DNA of 47,518 nucleotides from Actinomycetes bacterium (lineage in GTDB: Bacteria > Actinomycetota > Acidimicrobiia > Acidimicrobiales > JAKAOS01): NCBI GenBank assembly GCA_021791675.1, contig JAJYWE010000002.1:79277-126794 (forward strand), written 5' to 3'. The position numbers and the translations under genes are program-made. Under the pieces are notes generated by a model. It worked only from the letters and a program-made list of their open reading frames with translations, was not told where the DNA came from and did no database searches. Below are positions 32,730 to 41,330 of this stretch, in pieces. The first letter of the stretch is position 1. Every line of letters starts with the position of its first letter.

Positions 32730-33023
32730 TCAGCCGGCTGCGAACGCCCGAGCGATGCTCTGCTCGGTCGACTCGTAGGCCGAGCCTGCCTGGTTCATGA
32801 GCTGGGCGATCCCCTGGAGCGCCTGGTTGAGCCCCCGCGCGTCGCGCTGCCACTGCGCCCAGAGCGCCTCGAAGCGCGCCTGTGCGACGCCGGCCCAGTC
32901 CGAGCCGAGCGGCGCCACTTGCCCGGCGAGCTGGCCAAGGGTCCCGTCGATGCTCGAGGTCCCCGCCAAGAGCTGAGCGGAGATCTGGTGGAGCTGGTCC
33001 GGGGTGACGCGAATGCCGGTCAT
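32730..33023 (-). CDS. WXG100 family protein (Esx-like)
   Basis: A 97-residue helical hairpin protein with the central turn DWAGVAQARFEALWAQWQ; the WXG is Trp-Ala-Gly. The C-terminal YESTEQSIARAF resembles the YxxxD/E-type secretion signal of Esx proteins. ATG 33023 has AGAGGAGA 5 bases upstream. It is divergent from eccC by 190 bp and is probably a substrate of that secretion ATPase. Only one WXG100 gene is present rather than the usual pair. Confidence 0.9.
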   Translation of the reverse strand: MTGIRVTPDQLHQISAQLLAGTSSIDGTLGQLAGQVAPLGSDWAGVAQARFEALWAQWQRDARGLNQALQGIAQLMNQAGSAYESTEQSIARAFAAG

Positions 33024-33099
33024 GGTTCTCCTCTCGCACCGGTCGTGCGGCAAGCCCGACCGAATGGGCTGGTGCCCCTGCCATCGGCTGGGGTCGATC

Positions 33100-33110
33100 G
33101 GTACGGTACC
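33100..33110. promoter_or_regulatory. Palindrome holding opposed -10 boxes between WXG100 and eccC genes
   Basis: GGTACGGTACC reads the same on both strands apart from its centre. It contains TACGGT on the plus strand and TACCGT on the minus strand, both TANNNT-type -10 hexamers pointing at the two divergent genes. It would leave 5' leaders of roughly 75-100 nt. Confidence 0.4.
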
Positions 33111-33213
33111 CACGCGGGGAAGGGGCCGGAAGAGGCATCGAGGACCTCGAGTGCGCCCGAGCCCGCTCCCATCGCAGCCTCGTCACGAGCTCGAGACACC
33201 CGCCGGAGCGCCG

Positions 33214-36200
33214 ATGTCCCCATCACAACCGATCCCCACGACCCCAACCCCGCCGGGCGTCGTCACCAGCCCTGGCGACCGGGCGGGCGGTGCCGTCTCG
33301 CTCCATCGCCCCGCCCGCAGCCTCCCGCCGGCTCCGCCCGTCGACCCGGTCGTCGTCCTCGCCCCTCCGGTTCGCCCGGAGCGTCAGGCCGGCGGGCTCG
33401 CAGCGTTGCTCGGGGCGCTCGCCGGGGGCATGGGAACCGTGCTCTTCGCCCTCCTGGACGGGGGAACCCGCTTCCTCGTGATCGCGCTGAGCCTGGCGGC
33501 ACTGGCCATCGCCGTGACCGGGGGTGCGCAGCTGTCCCGCCGGCGTGCCGAGCGCCGGAGCGCGGCTCGCGTGGCCGGTCGCTACCGGGCGTACCTCGAG
33601 CACACCGAGCGCCACCTCATCCGGGTCGCGACACTGCAGCGTGCAGCGCTCACGCACTGCCATCCGGGCCCGGAAGGCCTCTGGGGCATCGTGACGACCC
33701 GTCGCCGGCTCTGGGAGCGCCACCCCGAGGACCCGGACTTCGGCGAGGTCCGGGTCGGGACCGGCACCGTCCCACTCGCTGCTCCGGTCCGGATCGACCT
33801 CGGGTCGGACCCGGTGGCGGATCACGACCCAGTGCTGCGGGAAGAGGCCCTGGCGCTCGTCGCCCGGCACCGCGGGCTGGCGGGCGCCCCCGTGACGATC
33901 TCCCTGGCCGAGCCCGGGCCGACGGCGTTGGTCGGGGAGCAGGCTGCGACGCGGGCCTTGGCCGCAGCGATCGTGCTCGAGCTCGCGGCGCTGCACGCCC
34001 CGCAGCATCTCCGCATCACCGTGACCAGTGCGGAGACCGGCGGGGCGGGGTGGGAGTGGGTCGGGAGACTCCCCCACGCCGGGGTGGCTTCGTTCGACCG
34101 TCCGGAGAGCGCCGACCCGTTCCTCTCTCCGGCCTCCCTCGCGGACCTGCTCGACCGGGAAGAGGCGCTCGGGGCCCCACCCGGCGCGATGGGCGCCCCT
34201 GCCCCGGCCCCGGCCCCAGGGAACACGACCGCGCTCCACGTGGCGGTGGTCGACGGGTACGACCCCGACGGCCCGGGGTGGTCCGGGGGGCCCCTGGCGC
34301 GCCGCCTGGGAGTCGACGCCCCAGCCGGGGTCGCGCTCCTCGTGCTGGTCGGGGACGTGCTCCAGACGCCGCCGAGCACCCGCCGCCGTATCGTCGTCCG
34401 TCCGTCGGGCCAGCTCGACATCGAGCGGTGCGGACCGGGGGCGACGGAGCACCCCGTCGTCACCGCCGGTGGAGGCGTCGACGAAGCGGTCAGCTCCGGG
34501 AGCGGCACCTGTGCGGCACCTGCCATGGCCGGCGCCGCCGCAGCAGGGACCCCCGAGCCCGCAAGGGAGAACGACGCGACCGAGCACGGACCCGTCCCGG
34601 AGCCGATCGGAGCCCCGAGGGGGGACGCCGCACCGCCAGAGCTCTGCACCGCACTCGCAGCGGCGCTCGCAGACCTCCCGAACGGCACACCGGCACCCGC
34701 CCGGGCGCCCGCGTCGCTCCTCGAGCTGCTCGATGCGGACCATCGCCCGGGGCCGCTCCCTCGCCTCGTGGCGCCGCTCGGCACGAACGGGAACGGCTCC
34801 GTCGTGGCGCTCGATCTCCGGGAGGCGGCCGAGGGGGGCCTCGGACCGCATGGACTGGTCGTCGGTGCTACCGGTTCCGGCAAGAGCGAGCTCCTCCGCA
34901 CCATCGTGACCGGCCTCGTGCTCGGGGAAGACCCGGAGTCGCTCGCCGTCGTGCTCGTGGACTACAAGGGCGGAGCGGCGCTCGCGGGCCTCGCGGAGCT
35001 GCCGCACGTCGCCGGCGTCGTCACGAACCTCGAGGCCGAGCCCGGCGCCATCCGACGCTTCGGCGACTCGCTCCTCGCCGAGCTCGTCCATCGCCAGCGG
35101 GTGCTCGCAGGCGCGGGCGCGCTCGAGAGCGTCCGTGCGTACCAGCGCCGGCGCAACGAGCGGCTGGACCTCGAGCTCCCACCGCTCCCCTCCCTCCTCG
35201 TCCTCGTGGACGAGTTCGGCGAGCTGCTCGCTGCCGAGCCGGACCTGCTCGACGTCTTCGTCTCGATCGGCCGGACCGGGCGGAGCCTCGGCGTGCACCT
35301 CCTGCTCGCGACGCAGCGGCTCGAGGAGGGCCGGCTCCGCGGGCTGGAGAGCCACCTCCGCTTCCGGGTGTGCCTACGGACCTTCAGCCCCGGCGAGTCG
35401 ATCGCGACGCTCGGGAGCCGCGTGGCCTTCGACCTCCCCCCGGCGCCGGGTGCCGGCTATCTGGCGGGCGACGGGAGGCTCACCCGTTTCCAGGCGGTTC
35501 GCGTGGGGAGCCATCCGGACCAGCTCGCCGAGGTCGTCGCCCGCCGGCGCATGGAGCTCGGGGCGGGGCGCCGAGCTCGCCGGGTGTGGCAGCCCCCGCT
35601 TCCCGAGCAGTGCAGCCTCGCAGCGCTCGAGCCACCCCGGACGGGCTCGGATCCTGTCGGTGCACCCGGAGACACCCTCCGGCAGCGAAGCGGGGTGGCA
35701 CCGCTCGACCTCGCCCAGCCGGGTGGACCGGGGTGGCTCCAGGCTCCCCTGGGTCTCGTCGACCGCCCGCGGAGCCAAGCCCAGGACGCTTGGGTGCTCG
35801 ACCTCGGGGGCGCAGGCGGTCACCTCGCCGTCGTAGGGGGCCCGCGCTCGGGCAAGTCGACGACGCTGGCCAGCACGATCGTCGCGCTCGCGGGCCGTCA
35901 TTCCCCGGAGGACCTCCACGTCTACGTCGTCGACTTCGGCGGCGGGACGCTCCGCGCGCTCGACGTGCTCCCCCACGTCGGCGCCGTTCTCGGCCCGCAC
36001 CAGCGCGAGGAGGTCCTCCGGCTCTTCCACGAGGTCGAGCGCATTCGAGAGGCTCGGGCCCGTGAGCTGCGCCGTCTCGGGCTGGCTGGCCCCGCTGAAT
36101 GGCACGGCGCCCGTCGCTCGGGCCGCCTCGAAGACGACCGCTACGGTGAGGTGCTGCTCGCGATCGACAACCTCGCAACCTTGCTCGCCGCGTTCCCTGA

Positions 36201-37566
36201 GCTCGAGACGCCACTCGGCGGGCTCGCGGCCGATGGGCTCGGGTACGGGATCCACCTGCTCTGCACGGCTCCGCGATGGGCAGACGTCCGACCCTCCCTC
36301 CGGGACCACCTCGGTAGCCGCATCGAACTGCACCTCCAGAACCCGCTGGACTCCGAGATCGATCGTGGCATCGCCCGCCAGGTCGCGCCGGGCATCCCCG
36401 GTCGGGGGGTGGTCCCGCCGGGCGAGCTCGTCCAGATCGCGCTCGGTCGACCCGAGGACCTCGACCTCCCGCCGCACGAGTCCGGGCCAGGAACGCCACG
36501 GCCGGCGGGGGCCAGCGCGAGCGTGCGGCGCGGCGCGCCACGGCTCACGATCCTGCCCGAGGAGCTCCCCCTCGACAGGCTCCGCCACCTCGCGGGCGTC
36601 TCCGAGACGAGCCACACCCGGCCCCAGAGGCTCTTGGCGCCGTTGCTCGGCGTCGACGAGGTCGGCGGGGGGGCTTGCCGCCTGGAACTGCCGCGACGAG
36701 CGCCGCACGCGCTGGTCCTCGGCGAACCGGAGAGCGGAAAGACCAACGCGCTCGCCCTGCTCGCCGCGGGCATCCTCGCCGAGGACCCGGGTGCCGCGAT
36801 CGCGCTCGTGGACAGCAGGGAACACCTCGCCTCCACCCTCGGCGCAGCCTGCGCCGCGCTGCTACCCGGTCGGGCAGGCGCGCTCGGCGAGGACCGGTCG
36901 GCGGGGCAACCAGCTCCGACGCTCGGCCCACCACCTGCGACCGACGTCCGGGGAGTGCGTGGCAACTCCAACGACCCCGGCGGGGCTTCCGGCACGGGCG
37001 GCAATTCCGGATCCGGCGGTGCCTGGCTGCCAGGGGCCATCCACCGAGCGAGCGAGCCTGGGGCTGTCGCCGCCCTGGTGCGCGCGCTCGCGACCGAGCT
37101 GAGCAACCGGAACGGCGAGCTGAGCAACCGGAATGACGCCAGCGCGCGGCCCGGGCTCGACGCTCGTGGGACGGCCCCTCCGGCCCGCATCGTGCTCGTG
37201 GTCGACGACTACGAGCTCCTCGGCGCGAACGGCGCAAGCCTGCTCGGCCCACTGGTCGAGTTCTTCGCCACGGCGAACAGCGTCGGGTTCCACCTCGTGC
37301 TCGGGCGCGCACTGGCCGGCTGGGCCCGCGCTGCCTACGATCCCGTTCTCCAGCGACTTCGCGAGCTCGAGGCACCAGTCCTCCTGCTCTCGGGAGCGCC
37401 GAACGAAGGTCCTGTGGTCGGCGACTACCGCGCAGAGCCGCTCCCGCCCGGGCGGGCAATGCTCTTCGAGCGTCGGCGGCGGCACCTCGTCCAACTCGGG
37501 CTCTGCCCGGCGGGGGGCAAAGCCGGCACCGGCGATGCAGGACAGCGCAGCGGACAGCGCGTCTGA
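33214..37566 (+). CDS. eccC: Type VII secretion ATPase EccC (fused EccCa-EccCb)
   Basis: A 1450-residue FtsK/SpoIIIE-type ATPase that drives ESX secretion. After a Pro-rich start, two membrane helices lie at ~65-110. Three ATPase domains follow: Walker A GATGSGKS at ~550 with Walker B LLVLVDEFGELL, GGPRSGKS at ~874 with AIDNLATLLA (no catalytic Glu), and GEPESGKT at ~1169 with LVVDDYELLG. As in known EccC, only the first seems fully catalytic. Low-complexity inserts occur at ~425-470 and ~1245-1270. ATG 33214 has GGAG 5 bases upstream; the open frame extends back to 33004, but that part overlaps the WXG100 gene start. eccB, eccD, eccE and mycosin are not in the window. Confidence 0.93.
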   Translation: MSPSQPIPTTPTPPGVVTSPGDRAGGAVSLHRPARSLPPAPPVDPVVVLAPPVRPERQAGGLAALLGALAGGMGTVLFALLDGGTRFLVIALSLAALAIAVTGGAQLSRRRAERRSAARVAGRYRAYLEHTERHLIRVATLQRAALTHCHPGPEGLWGIVTTRRRLWERHPEDPDFGEVRVGTGTVPLAAPVRIDLGSDPVADHDPVLREEALALVARHRGLAGAPVTISLAEPGPTALVGEQAATRALAAAIVLELAALHAPQHLRITVTSAETGGAGWEWVGRLPHAGVASFDRPESADPFLSPASLADLLDREEALGAPPGAMGAPAPAPAPGNTTALHVAVVDGYDPDGPGWSGGPLARRLGVDAPAGVALLVLVGDVLQTPPSTRRRIVVRPSGQLDIERCGPGATEHPVVTAGGGVDEAVSSGSGTCAAPAMAGAAAAGTPEPARENDATEHGPVPEPIGAPRGDAAPPELCTALAAALADLPNGTPAPARAPASLLELLDADHRPGPLPRLVAPLGTNGNGSVVALDLREAAEGGLGPHGLVVGATGSGKSELLRTIVTGLVLGEDPESLAVVLVDYKGGAALAGLAELPHVAGVVTNLEAEPGAIRRFGDSLLAELVHRQRVLAGAGALESVRAYQRRRNERLDLELPPLPSLLVLVDEFGELLAAEPDLLDVFVSIGRTGRSLGVHLLLATQRLEEGRLRGLESHLRFRVCLRTFSPGESIATLGSRVAFDLPPAPGAGYLAGDGRLTRFQAVRVGSHPDQLAEVVARRRMELGAGRRARRVWQPPLPEQCSLAALEPPRTGSDPVGAPGDTLRQRSGVAPLDLAQPGGPGWLQAPLGLVDRPRSQAQDAWVLDLGGAGGHLAVVGGPRSGKSTTLASTIVALAGRHSPEDLHVYVVDFGGGTLRALDVLPHVGAVLGPHQREEVLRLFHEVERIREARARELRRLGLAGPAEWHGARRSGRLEDDRYGEVLLAIDNLATLLAAFPELETPLGGLAADGLGYGIHLLCTAPRWADVRPSLRDHLGSRIELHLQNPLDSEIDRGIARQVAPGIPGRGVVPPGELVQIALGRPEDLDLPPHESGPGTPRPAGASASVRRGAPRLTILPEELPLDRLRHLAGVSETSHTRPQRLLAPLLGVDEVGGGACRLELPRRAPHALVLGEPESGKTNALALLAAGILAEDPGAAIALVDSREHLASTLGAACAALLPGRAGALGEDRSAGQPAPTLGPPPATDVRGVRGNSNDPGGASGTGGNSGSGGAWLPGAIHRASEPGAVAALVRALATELSNRNGELSNRNDASARPGLDARGTAPPARIVLVVDDYELLGANGASLLGPLVEFFATANSVGFHLVLGRALAGWARAAYDPVLQRLRELEAPVLLLSGAPNEGPVVGDYRAEPLPPGRAMLFERRRRHLVQLGLCPAGGKAGTGDAGQRSGQRV
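37096..37133. repeat. 21-bp period direct repeat inside eccC
   Basis: GAGCTGAGCAACCGGAA occurs at 37096-37112 and 37117-37133. It encodes Glu-Leu-Ser-Asn-Arg-Asn twice, an in-frame seven-residue duplication in the third ATPase domain before its Walker B strand. Confidence 0.85.
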
Positions 37567-37568
37567 GA

Positions 37569-37609
37569 CCGGCTCGATCCCCGGAGGCCCCCCAGCCCGC
37601 GCGAGCCGG
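37569..37609. terminator. Inverted repeat between convergent eccC and prepilin peptidase genes
   Basis: CCGGCTCG (37569-37576) can pair with CGAGCCGG (37602-37609) around a 25-base GC-rich loop, within the 97-bp convergent gap. No T-run. It is a weak candidate for a bidirectional terminator. Confidence 0.3.
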
Positions 37610-37663
37610 CCGCTAGCCGAGAGGTCACGCAACCACCACGATTCCGACCCCGGGCCGGTCAGG

Positions 37664-38347
37664 TCAGGCGACCAGCATCGGCACGAGCGCGAGGCCGGCC
37701 ACCGCCCCGAGGACCAGTGCGGGGCCGAAAGGGAATCGGGCGCGACGACCCTGGCGAAGCAGCACCGGGAGGCCGAGGAGCGCACCGAGGAGGAAGGCAA
37801 GGGCGAGGCCGGTCACGAGCACGCGCAGGCCACTCCACCCGAGGAGCACGCCGAGGAGGGCGGCCAGGCGGACGTCACCCATGCCCATGCTCCGAGGCGA
37901 CACCATGTGCAAGAGCCCGAAGCCGGCCCAGCATCCGAGCCCACCCAGCGCCGCATCGCGAACCGCGAGACCGTCACCGTGGACCAGGCCGAAGATGCCG
38001 AGCCCGAGACCTGCGACGAGGAGGCCGGCGTAGACGAGCCGGCGAGGGAGCTGTCCGATCGCGACGTCCACGATCGCCGCCGCGCCAGCCAGGACGAGCG
38101 CCACCACGTCCACGAGCACGACGAGGTCGAGGCCGAGCCGCGCCCCGACCAGGGCACCGGCCACGACACCGAGCGCGGCGAGCGGCCAGGCCAACCTGGC
38201 GCCGGCCTCTCGGCCCCAGCCGAAGGCCCACGAGCCGGTCCTGCCGTCTGCCACCCTCGAGGCGATGTCACGCGCCGTGACCGGCGCGATCGCGAGCCCG
38301 GTTGCTCCCCCGACGGCAGCGCAGACCGCGGCGGCAACGGGGTCCAC
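37664..38347 (-). CDS. tadV: Prepilin peptidase (A24 family, TadV/CpaA-like)
   Basis: A 227-residue membrane protease with about seven helices. The two catalytic aspartates are visible: one in VDVAIGQLPRRLVYAG, the other in the GMGDVRLAALLG motif. It cleaves the leader of Flp pilin and pseudopilins. GTG 38347 is preceded by TAGGCT with an 8-base gap, inside the end of the upstream gene, so it can be transcribed alone without a leader. It lies on the opposite strand from the Tad operon it should serve. Confidence 0.9.
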   Translation of the reverse strand: MDPVAAAVCAAVGGATGLAIAPVTARDIASRVADGRTGSWAFGWGREAGARLAWPLAALGVVAGALVGARLGLDLVVLVDVVALVLAGAAAIVDVAIGQLPRRLVYAGLLVAGLGLGIFGLVHGDGLAVRDAALGGLGCWAGFGLLHMVSPRSMGMGDVRLAALLGVLLGWSGLRVLVTGLALAFLLGALLGLPVLLRQGRRARFPFGPALVLGAVAGLALVPMLVA

Positions 38348-38355
38348 GAACGGCG

Positions 38356-38361
38356 AGCCTA
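38356..38361 (-). promoter_or_regulatory. -10 box (TAGGCT) of the prepilin peptidase
   Basis: The box overlaps the TAG stop codon of the upstream gene (38359-38361) and ends 8 bases before GTG 38347, which suggests an internal leaderless promoter. Confidence 0.45.
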
Positions 38362-39303
38362 GGCCCGGGGCCGGGAGGAGCCGAGCGGCCGAGTCGGGCG
38401 CTCGGGCCTGCGGGATCGATGTGCATCGGCCGGCGCTCCTGGCACCCCTGGCGGTGCAGCGACGGGCTCCGGCGGCTCCACTCGGGCCACCACCTCCCTC
38501 GGGTCCGCTCGCGGCTCCCGGACCAACAGCGTCCGGCTCCCTCGCCAGGGCATCGCCGCCACCGCAGCCGGGGCGAAGCCGAAGGAGGCGTAGTACTCCA
38601 CGAGCGCCGGTTGGTCGGCCTCGAGCACCAGGGCCCGCCCGTCGGAGTCGGCGACGGCACAGACCGCGGCCAGGAGCGGCCGGGCGCTGCCGGGCGGTGC
38701 GTCCCGGGGCCTCGCGACGTCGTGGACGTAGCGCTCGCCCGACCGGACCCCCCGGCCGAGGGCCCGCTCCGCCCGCCAGACCCGCACTGGCCTCCACGCC
38801 ATCGCGACGGGGACGACCAGCGCCACCGCGATCGCCGCGAGCCAGCCGGAGAGCCAGCCGACCACGAGCACCAGGGCGACACCCGCTATCCCGACGACGG
38901 CGAGGATCCCCGCAGCGAGCTCGAGCGCGACCCGCCAGCTCCCCCCCGCTCCGGAGGGTTGCTGCTCCTCGAGCGCCGGGTCGACGATGACGACGGATCG
39001 CCCGGCGGGATCCGTCCAGCCGCGCCCGGCCGCGAGCGACTCCCGGACGACACGGCGCAGCACCCACCGCCGGAGCGGTCTGAGCGGGAACAGGTACCGC
39101 AGCGAGGGAGCGTCGCCCAGGCGATCCACGATCGTGGCCGCGAGCAGCGCCTCTTCGGGACGGTCGGGTCGCCGGCACCGGGGCCCGTCGCTGCAGTCAG
39201 TGCAACCCCCGTCCCCATCCCCTGCCGACGGGGCCTCGGCGAGGCGGGGCGTCGGGGCCGAGCCGGCTGCGTCTGACACCTCTTGGACCCGGCGGCCGAG
39301 CAC
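38359..39303 (-). CDS. Membrane protein with a GNAT-like C-terminal domain
   Basis: 314 residues. An N-terminal soluble part (~1-115) is followed by two hydrophobic helices (VALELAAGILAVVGIAGVAL and LSGWLAAIAVALVVPVAMAW, ~125-175). A domain at ~190-275 looks like GNAT: RPLLAAVCAVADSDGRALVLE and LVEYYASFGFAPAAVAAMP, the usual end of an acetyltransferase fold. The classic acetyl-CoA loop is not clear. The tail is Pro/Arg-rich. GTG 39303 follows TAGGGT by 6 bases. It stands 11 bp before the prepilin peptidase, so a role in the pilus locus is possible but unproven. Confidence 0.65.
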   Translation of the reverse strand: MLGRRVQEVSDAAGSAPTPRLAEAPSAGDGDGGCTDCSDGPRCRRPDRPEEALLAATIVDRLGDAPSLRYLFPLRPLRRWVLRRVVRESLAAGRGWTDPAGRSVVIVDPALEEQQPSGAGGSWRVALELAAGILAVVGIAGVALVLVVGWLSGWLAAIAVALVVPVAMAWRPVRVWRAERALGRGVRSGERYVHDVARPRDAPPGSARPLLAAVCAVADSDGRALVLEADQPALVEYYASFGFAPAAVAAMPWRGSRTLLVREPRADPREVVARVEPPEPVAAPPGVPGAPADAHRSRRPERPTRPLGSSRPRA

Positions 39304-39618
39304 CTCAGCACCCTATCGCCGGCACCCTACGGCTGGTCGCCGCAGGAGCGCCCGCCACCGGCGCGCTCGAGCCCGGCGGCACCGAAGACCGGGCGGGACG
39401 GCCGCGAGCCGTCGCCGGGGCACGCCACTACCAGCGCCCAGACCGCTCCGCTCGAAGATCACCGCACTGGCACTGCCGAGCCTCCAGTCCTACTGCTACG
39501 ATGACGCAGTCTTCAGTCTCACCACACCTCGGTTGGCGCTCGCGCAGCGCGTCGACCGGGTCCGACCAGCGACGACTCAGATGCCACGGCGAGCGAGCGA
39601 CCAGCAGGAAAGCGACCA
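39304..39618. other. 315-bp divergent intergenic region upstream of the Tad operon
   Basis: The left end holds TAGGGT (39315-39310), a leaderless -10 box for the GNAT-like gene. For the plus strand TACGAT near 39497 is the best -10 candidate, which would give a leader of over 100 nt. AGGAAAG lies a few bases before the GTG at 39619. I see no convincing gene, tRNA or riboswitch here. Confidence 0.4.
39310..39315 (-). promoter_or_regulatory. -10 box (TAGGGT) of the GNAT-like membrane protein gene
   Basis: TAGGGT, six bases (GCTGAG), then GTG 39303 on the minus strand. Same leaderless spacing as nadE and ctaC. Confidence 0.5.
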
Positions 39619-40323
39619 GTGACCTCGTCCGTGACGAGACCGCCGAGCATGCGCCCCCCTCGGTCGGAGGTGGGGAGCGCAGTGCGCGTCGACACGCGAC
39701 CCCCCCGGAGACGGCGGCCACTGCTGGCAGTCGTCGCGACGCTCGTCGTCATCGGCTTCGGCCTCGCAGGGGCAGAGCTCTACCTTGCTGGCACGCAGCG
39801 GGTCTCGGCGCTCGTCGTGCGATCCGCCGTCCCTGAAGGATCCCCACTCGTCGCCTCCGATCTCGGGGTCGTGCAGCTGGTGCCCGGTCCGGGAGTCGGC
39901 TGGGTGGCCGCCACCGAGGAGGCACGAGTCGTCGGGCGCGTCGCCAGCGTCCCGCTCCTGGCTGGCCAGCTACTCACCCCGGCGAGCATCGCAACGGGCC
40001 CGAACCTCCCGCGGGGTGATGCGACGGTAGGGGTCACCGTCGGGGCCAACCAGGCGCCGGTCGCACAGCTCGAGCCGGGTGCGGAAGTCGAGGTCGTCGC
40101 GACCGGAGGGCAGGGTACGGCTGCGCCGCGGGCCGGAGCCAGCCTGGCAGCCGGCGTTCTCGTCACCGTGGCGGACGTGGGGACGTCCGGCTCGAGCGGC
40201 TCCGGAGCGGCCGTTTCCATCGCCGTGCCGAGCGCTGACGCCGCAGCAGTCGCCGCAGCCGCAGCCACCGGGAACGTGAGCCTGGTCGTGCTACGGGCAC
40301 CAGCGGGCAGCTCGACGGGATGA
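39619..40323 (+). CDS. SAF-domain pilus assembly protein (CpaB/RcpC-like)
   Basis: A 234-residue protein with one N-terminal membrane helix (LLAVVATLVVIGFGLAGAELYL, ~33-54). A SAF domain follows (~60-120): VSALVVRSAVPEGSPLVASDL is the typical start. CpaB proteins are periplasmic Tad assembly factors. The C-terminal part is Gly/Ser/Ala-rich. GTG 39619 is preceded by AGGAAAG. It is the first gene of the Tad operon, overlapping tadZ by 4 bp (ATGA). Confidence 0.85.
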   Translation: MTSSVTRPPSMRPPRSEVGSAVRVDTRPPRRRRPLLAVVATLVVIGFGLAGAELYLAGTQRVSALVVRSAVPEGSPLVASDLGVVQLVPGPGVGWVAATEEARVVGRVASVPLLAGQLLTPASIATGPNLPRGDATVGVTVGANQAPVAQLEPGAEVEVVATGGQGTAAPRAGASLAAGVLVTVADVGTSGSSGSGAAVSIAVPSADAAAVAAAAATGNVSLVVLRAPAGSSTG

Positions 40324-41330
40324 GCGTCGTCCTCGTCGGATCGGCGAAGGGCTCCCCGGGCGTGACGACGCTCACGATGTTGCTCGCGCGCTCGTGGCCA
40401 ACCGCCGCTCCGGCCCCGGTGGTCGTCGAGGCGGACCCGGCGGGCGGCGACCTCGCAGGGCGGCTCGGCCTCCCGGGGCACCCGGACCTCACGAACCTCG
40501 CCGCGGAGGCCCGACACGATCCCCTCGGCGTCGGGATCGAGCCGTACCTGCAGCAGGTCCCAGCAGCTGACGGAACGCTCGACGGGCTCGCCCTCCTGGC
40601 CGGAGTCGGGAGCGCCGTACAGGGCCGAGCGCTCGACCCGCTCTGGCCCACGATCGCGGCGAGCATCGCCCGGCTCGACCGCCCGGTGCTCGTCGACCTC
40701 GGGCGAGTCGCCCCTGACGACGCCCACCTCGCGAGCCTCGCCGAGCGTGCGGACCTCTTTCTCCTGGTCCTCCGTCCCGAGGTCGCTGGCGTGGCCCGTG
40801 CGGTCGACCTGTCGACCACGCTCGCAGACCGCCGGCCAGAGCCCGCGCTCGTGCTCGTCGGCGAGGACCCCTACGACGCCCGCGAGGTCGCGGAAACGAC
40901 CGGCATCCCCGTGCTCGGTGTCGTGCCCGACGACCCCCAGGTCGCCCGGGCCCTGCTCGCCGGGCACGGGTGGGGGCCGGGGACCCGCCGGTTCCGCCGG
41001 GCGCTCGGCCAGCTCTCGCAGGCGGTTGCGAGCTCGGTCGCCCGCGGCGGGGATCCGTGCCGGTCGGCCGGGAGCGAACCCCTCCACCCCGACCCGGGGT
41101 CGGACGAGATGGCCGGTCAGGGGCCACCGGGTCCCCCCGTCGGCGAAGCAGGGCCCGGACTTCGGCTGGCTGGCCCGAGCCCTGCACCGACGAGCGCCGA
41201 GAGCCCGGCTCCTCCCGCAAGCACGCGGGTCCCCGGCGGGAACGCCCAGCAGCGGTCGCCGGACGTCCAGAGCAGCGCAGACCGGAGCCGTTCGGGTGCG
41301 CGAGGGGTCGACCTGGGGGTACGCCGATGA
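40320..41330 (+). CDS. tadZ: TadZ/CpaE-like MinD-family ATPase
   Basis: 336 residues. The deviant Walker A is GSAKGSPGVTTLTMLLARSW near the N-terminus, VVVEADPAGGDLAGRLGL is the acidic switch region, and RPVLVDLGRV and ADLFLLVLRPE follow. Such proteins place the Tad machinery at its cell site. The Lys of the classic KGG motif is in a variant context, so ATP hydrolysis may be weak. The last ~90 residues are disordered. ATG 40320 and the stop both overlap neighbours by 4 bp. Confidence 0.85.
   Translation: MSVVLVGSAKGSPGVTTLTMLLARSWPTAAPAPVVVEADPAGGDLAGRLGLPGHPDLTNLAAEARHDPLGVGIEPYLQQVPAADGTLDGLALLAGVGSAVQGRALDPLWPTIAASIARLDRPVLVDLGRVAPDDAHLASLAERADLFLLVLRPEVAGVARAVDLSTTLADRRPEPALVLVGEDPYDAREVAETTGIPVLGVVPDDPQVARALLAGHGWGPGTRRFRRALGQLSQAVASSVARGGDPCRSAGSEPLHPDPGSDEMAGQGPPGPPVGEAGPGLRLAGPSPAPTSAESPAPPASTRVPGGNAQQRSPDVQSSADRSRSGARGVDLGVRR

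Noticed and set aside
33223-35355. 710-codon minus-strand frame inside eccC
   Set aside because: Antisense to the conserved EccC domains, low complexity, no start signals.
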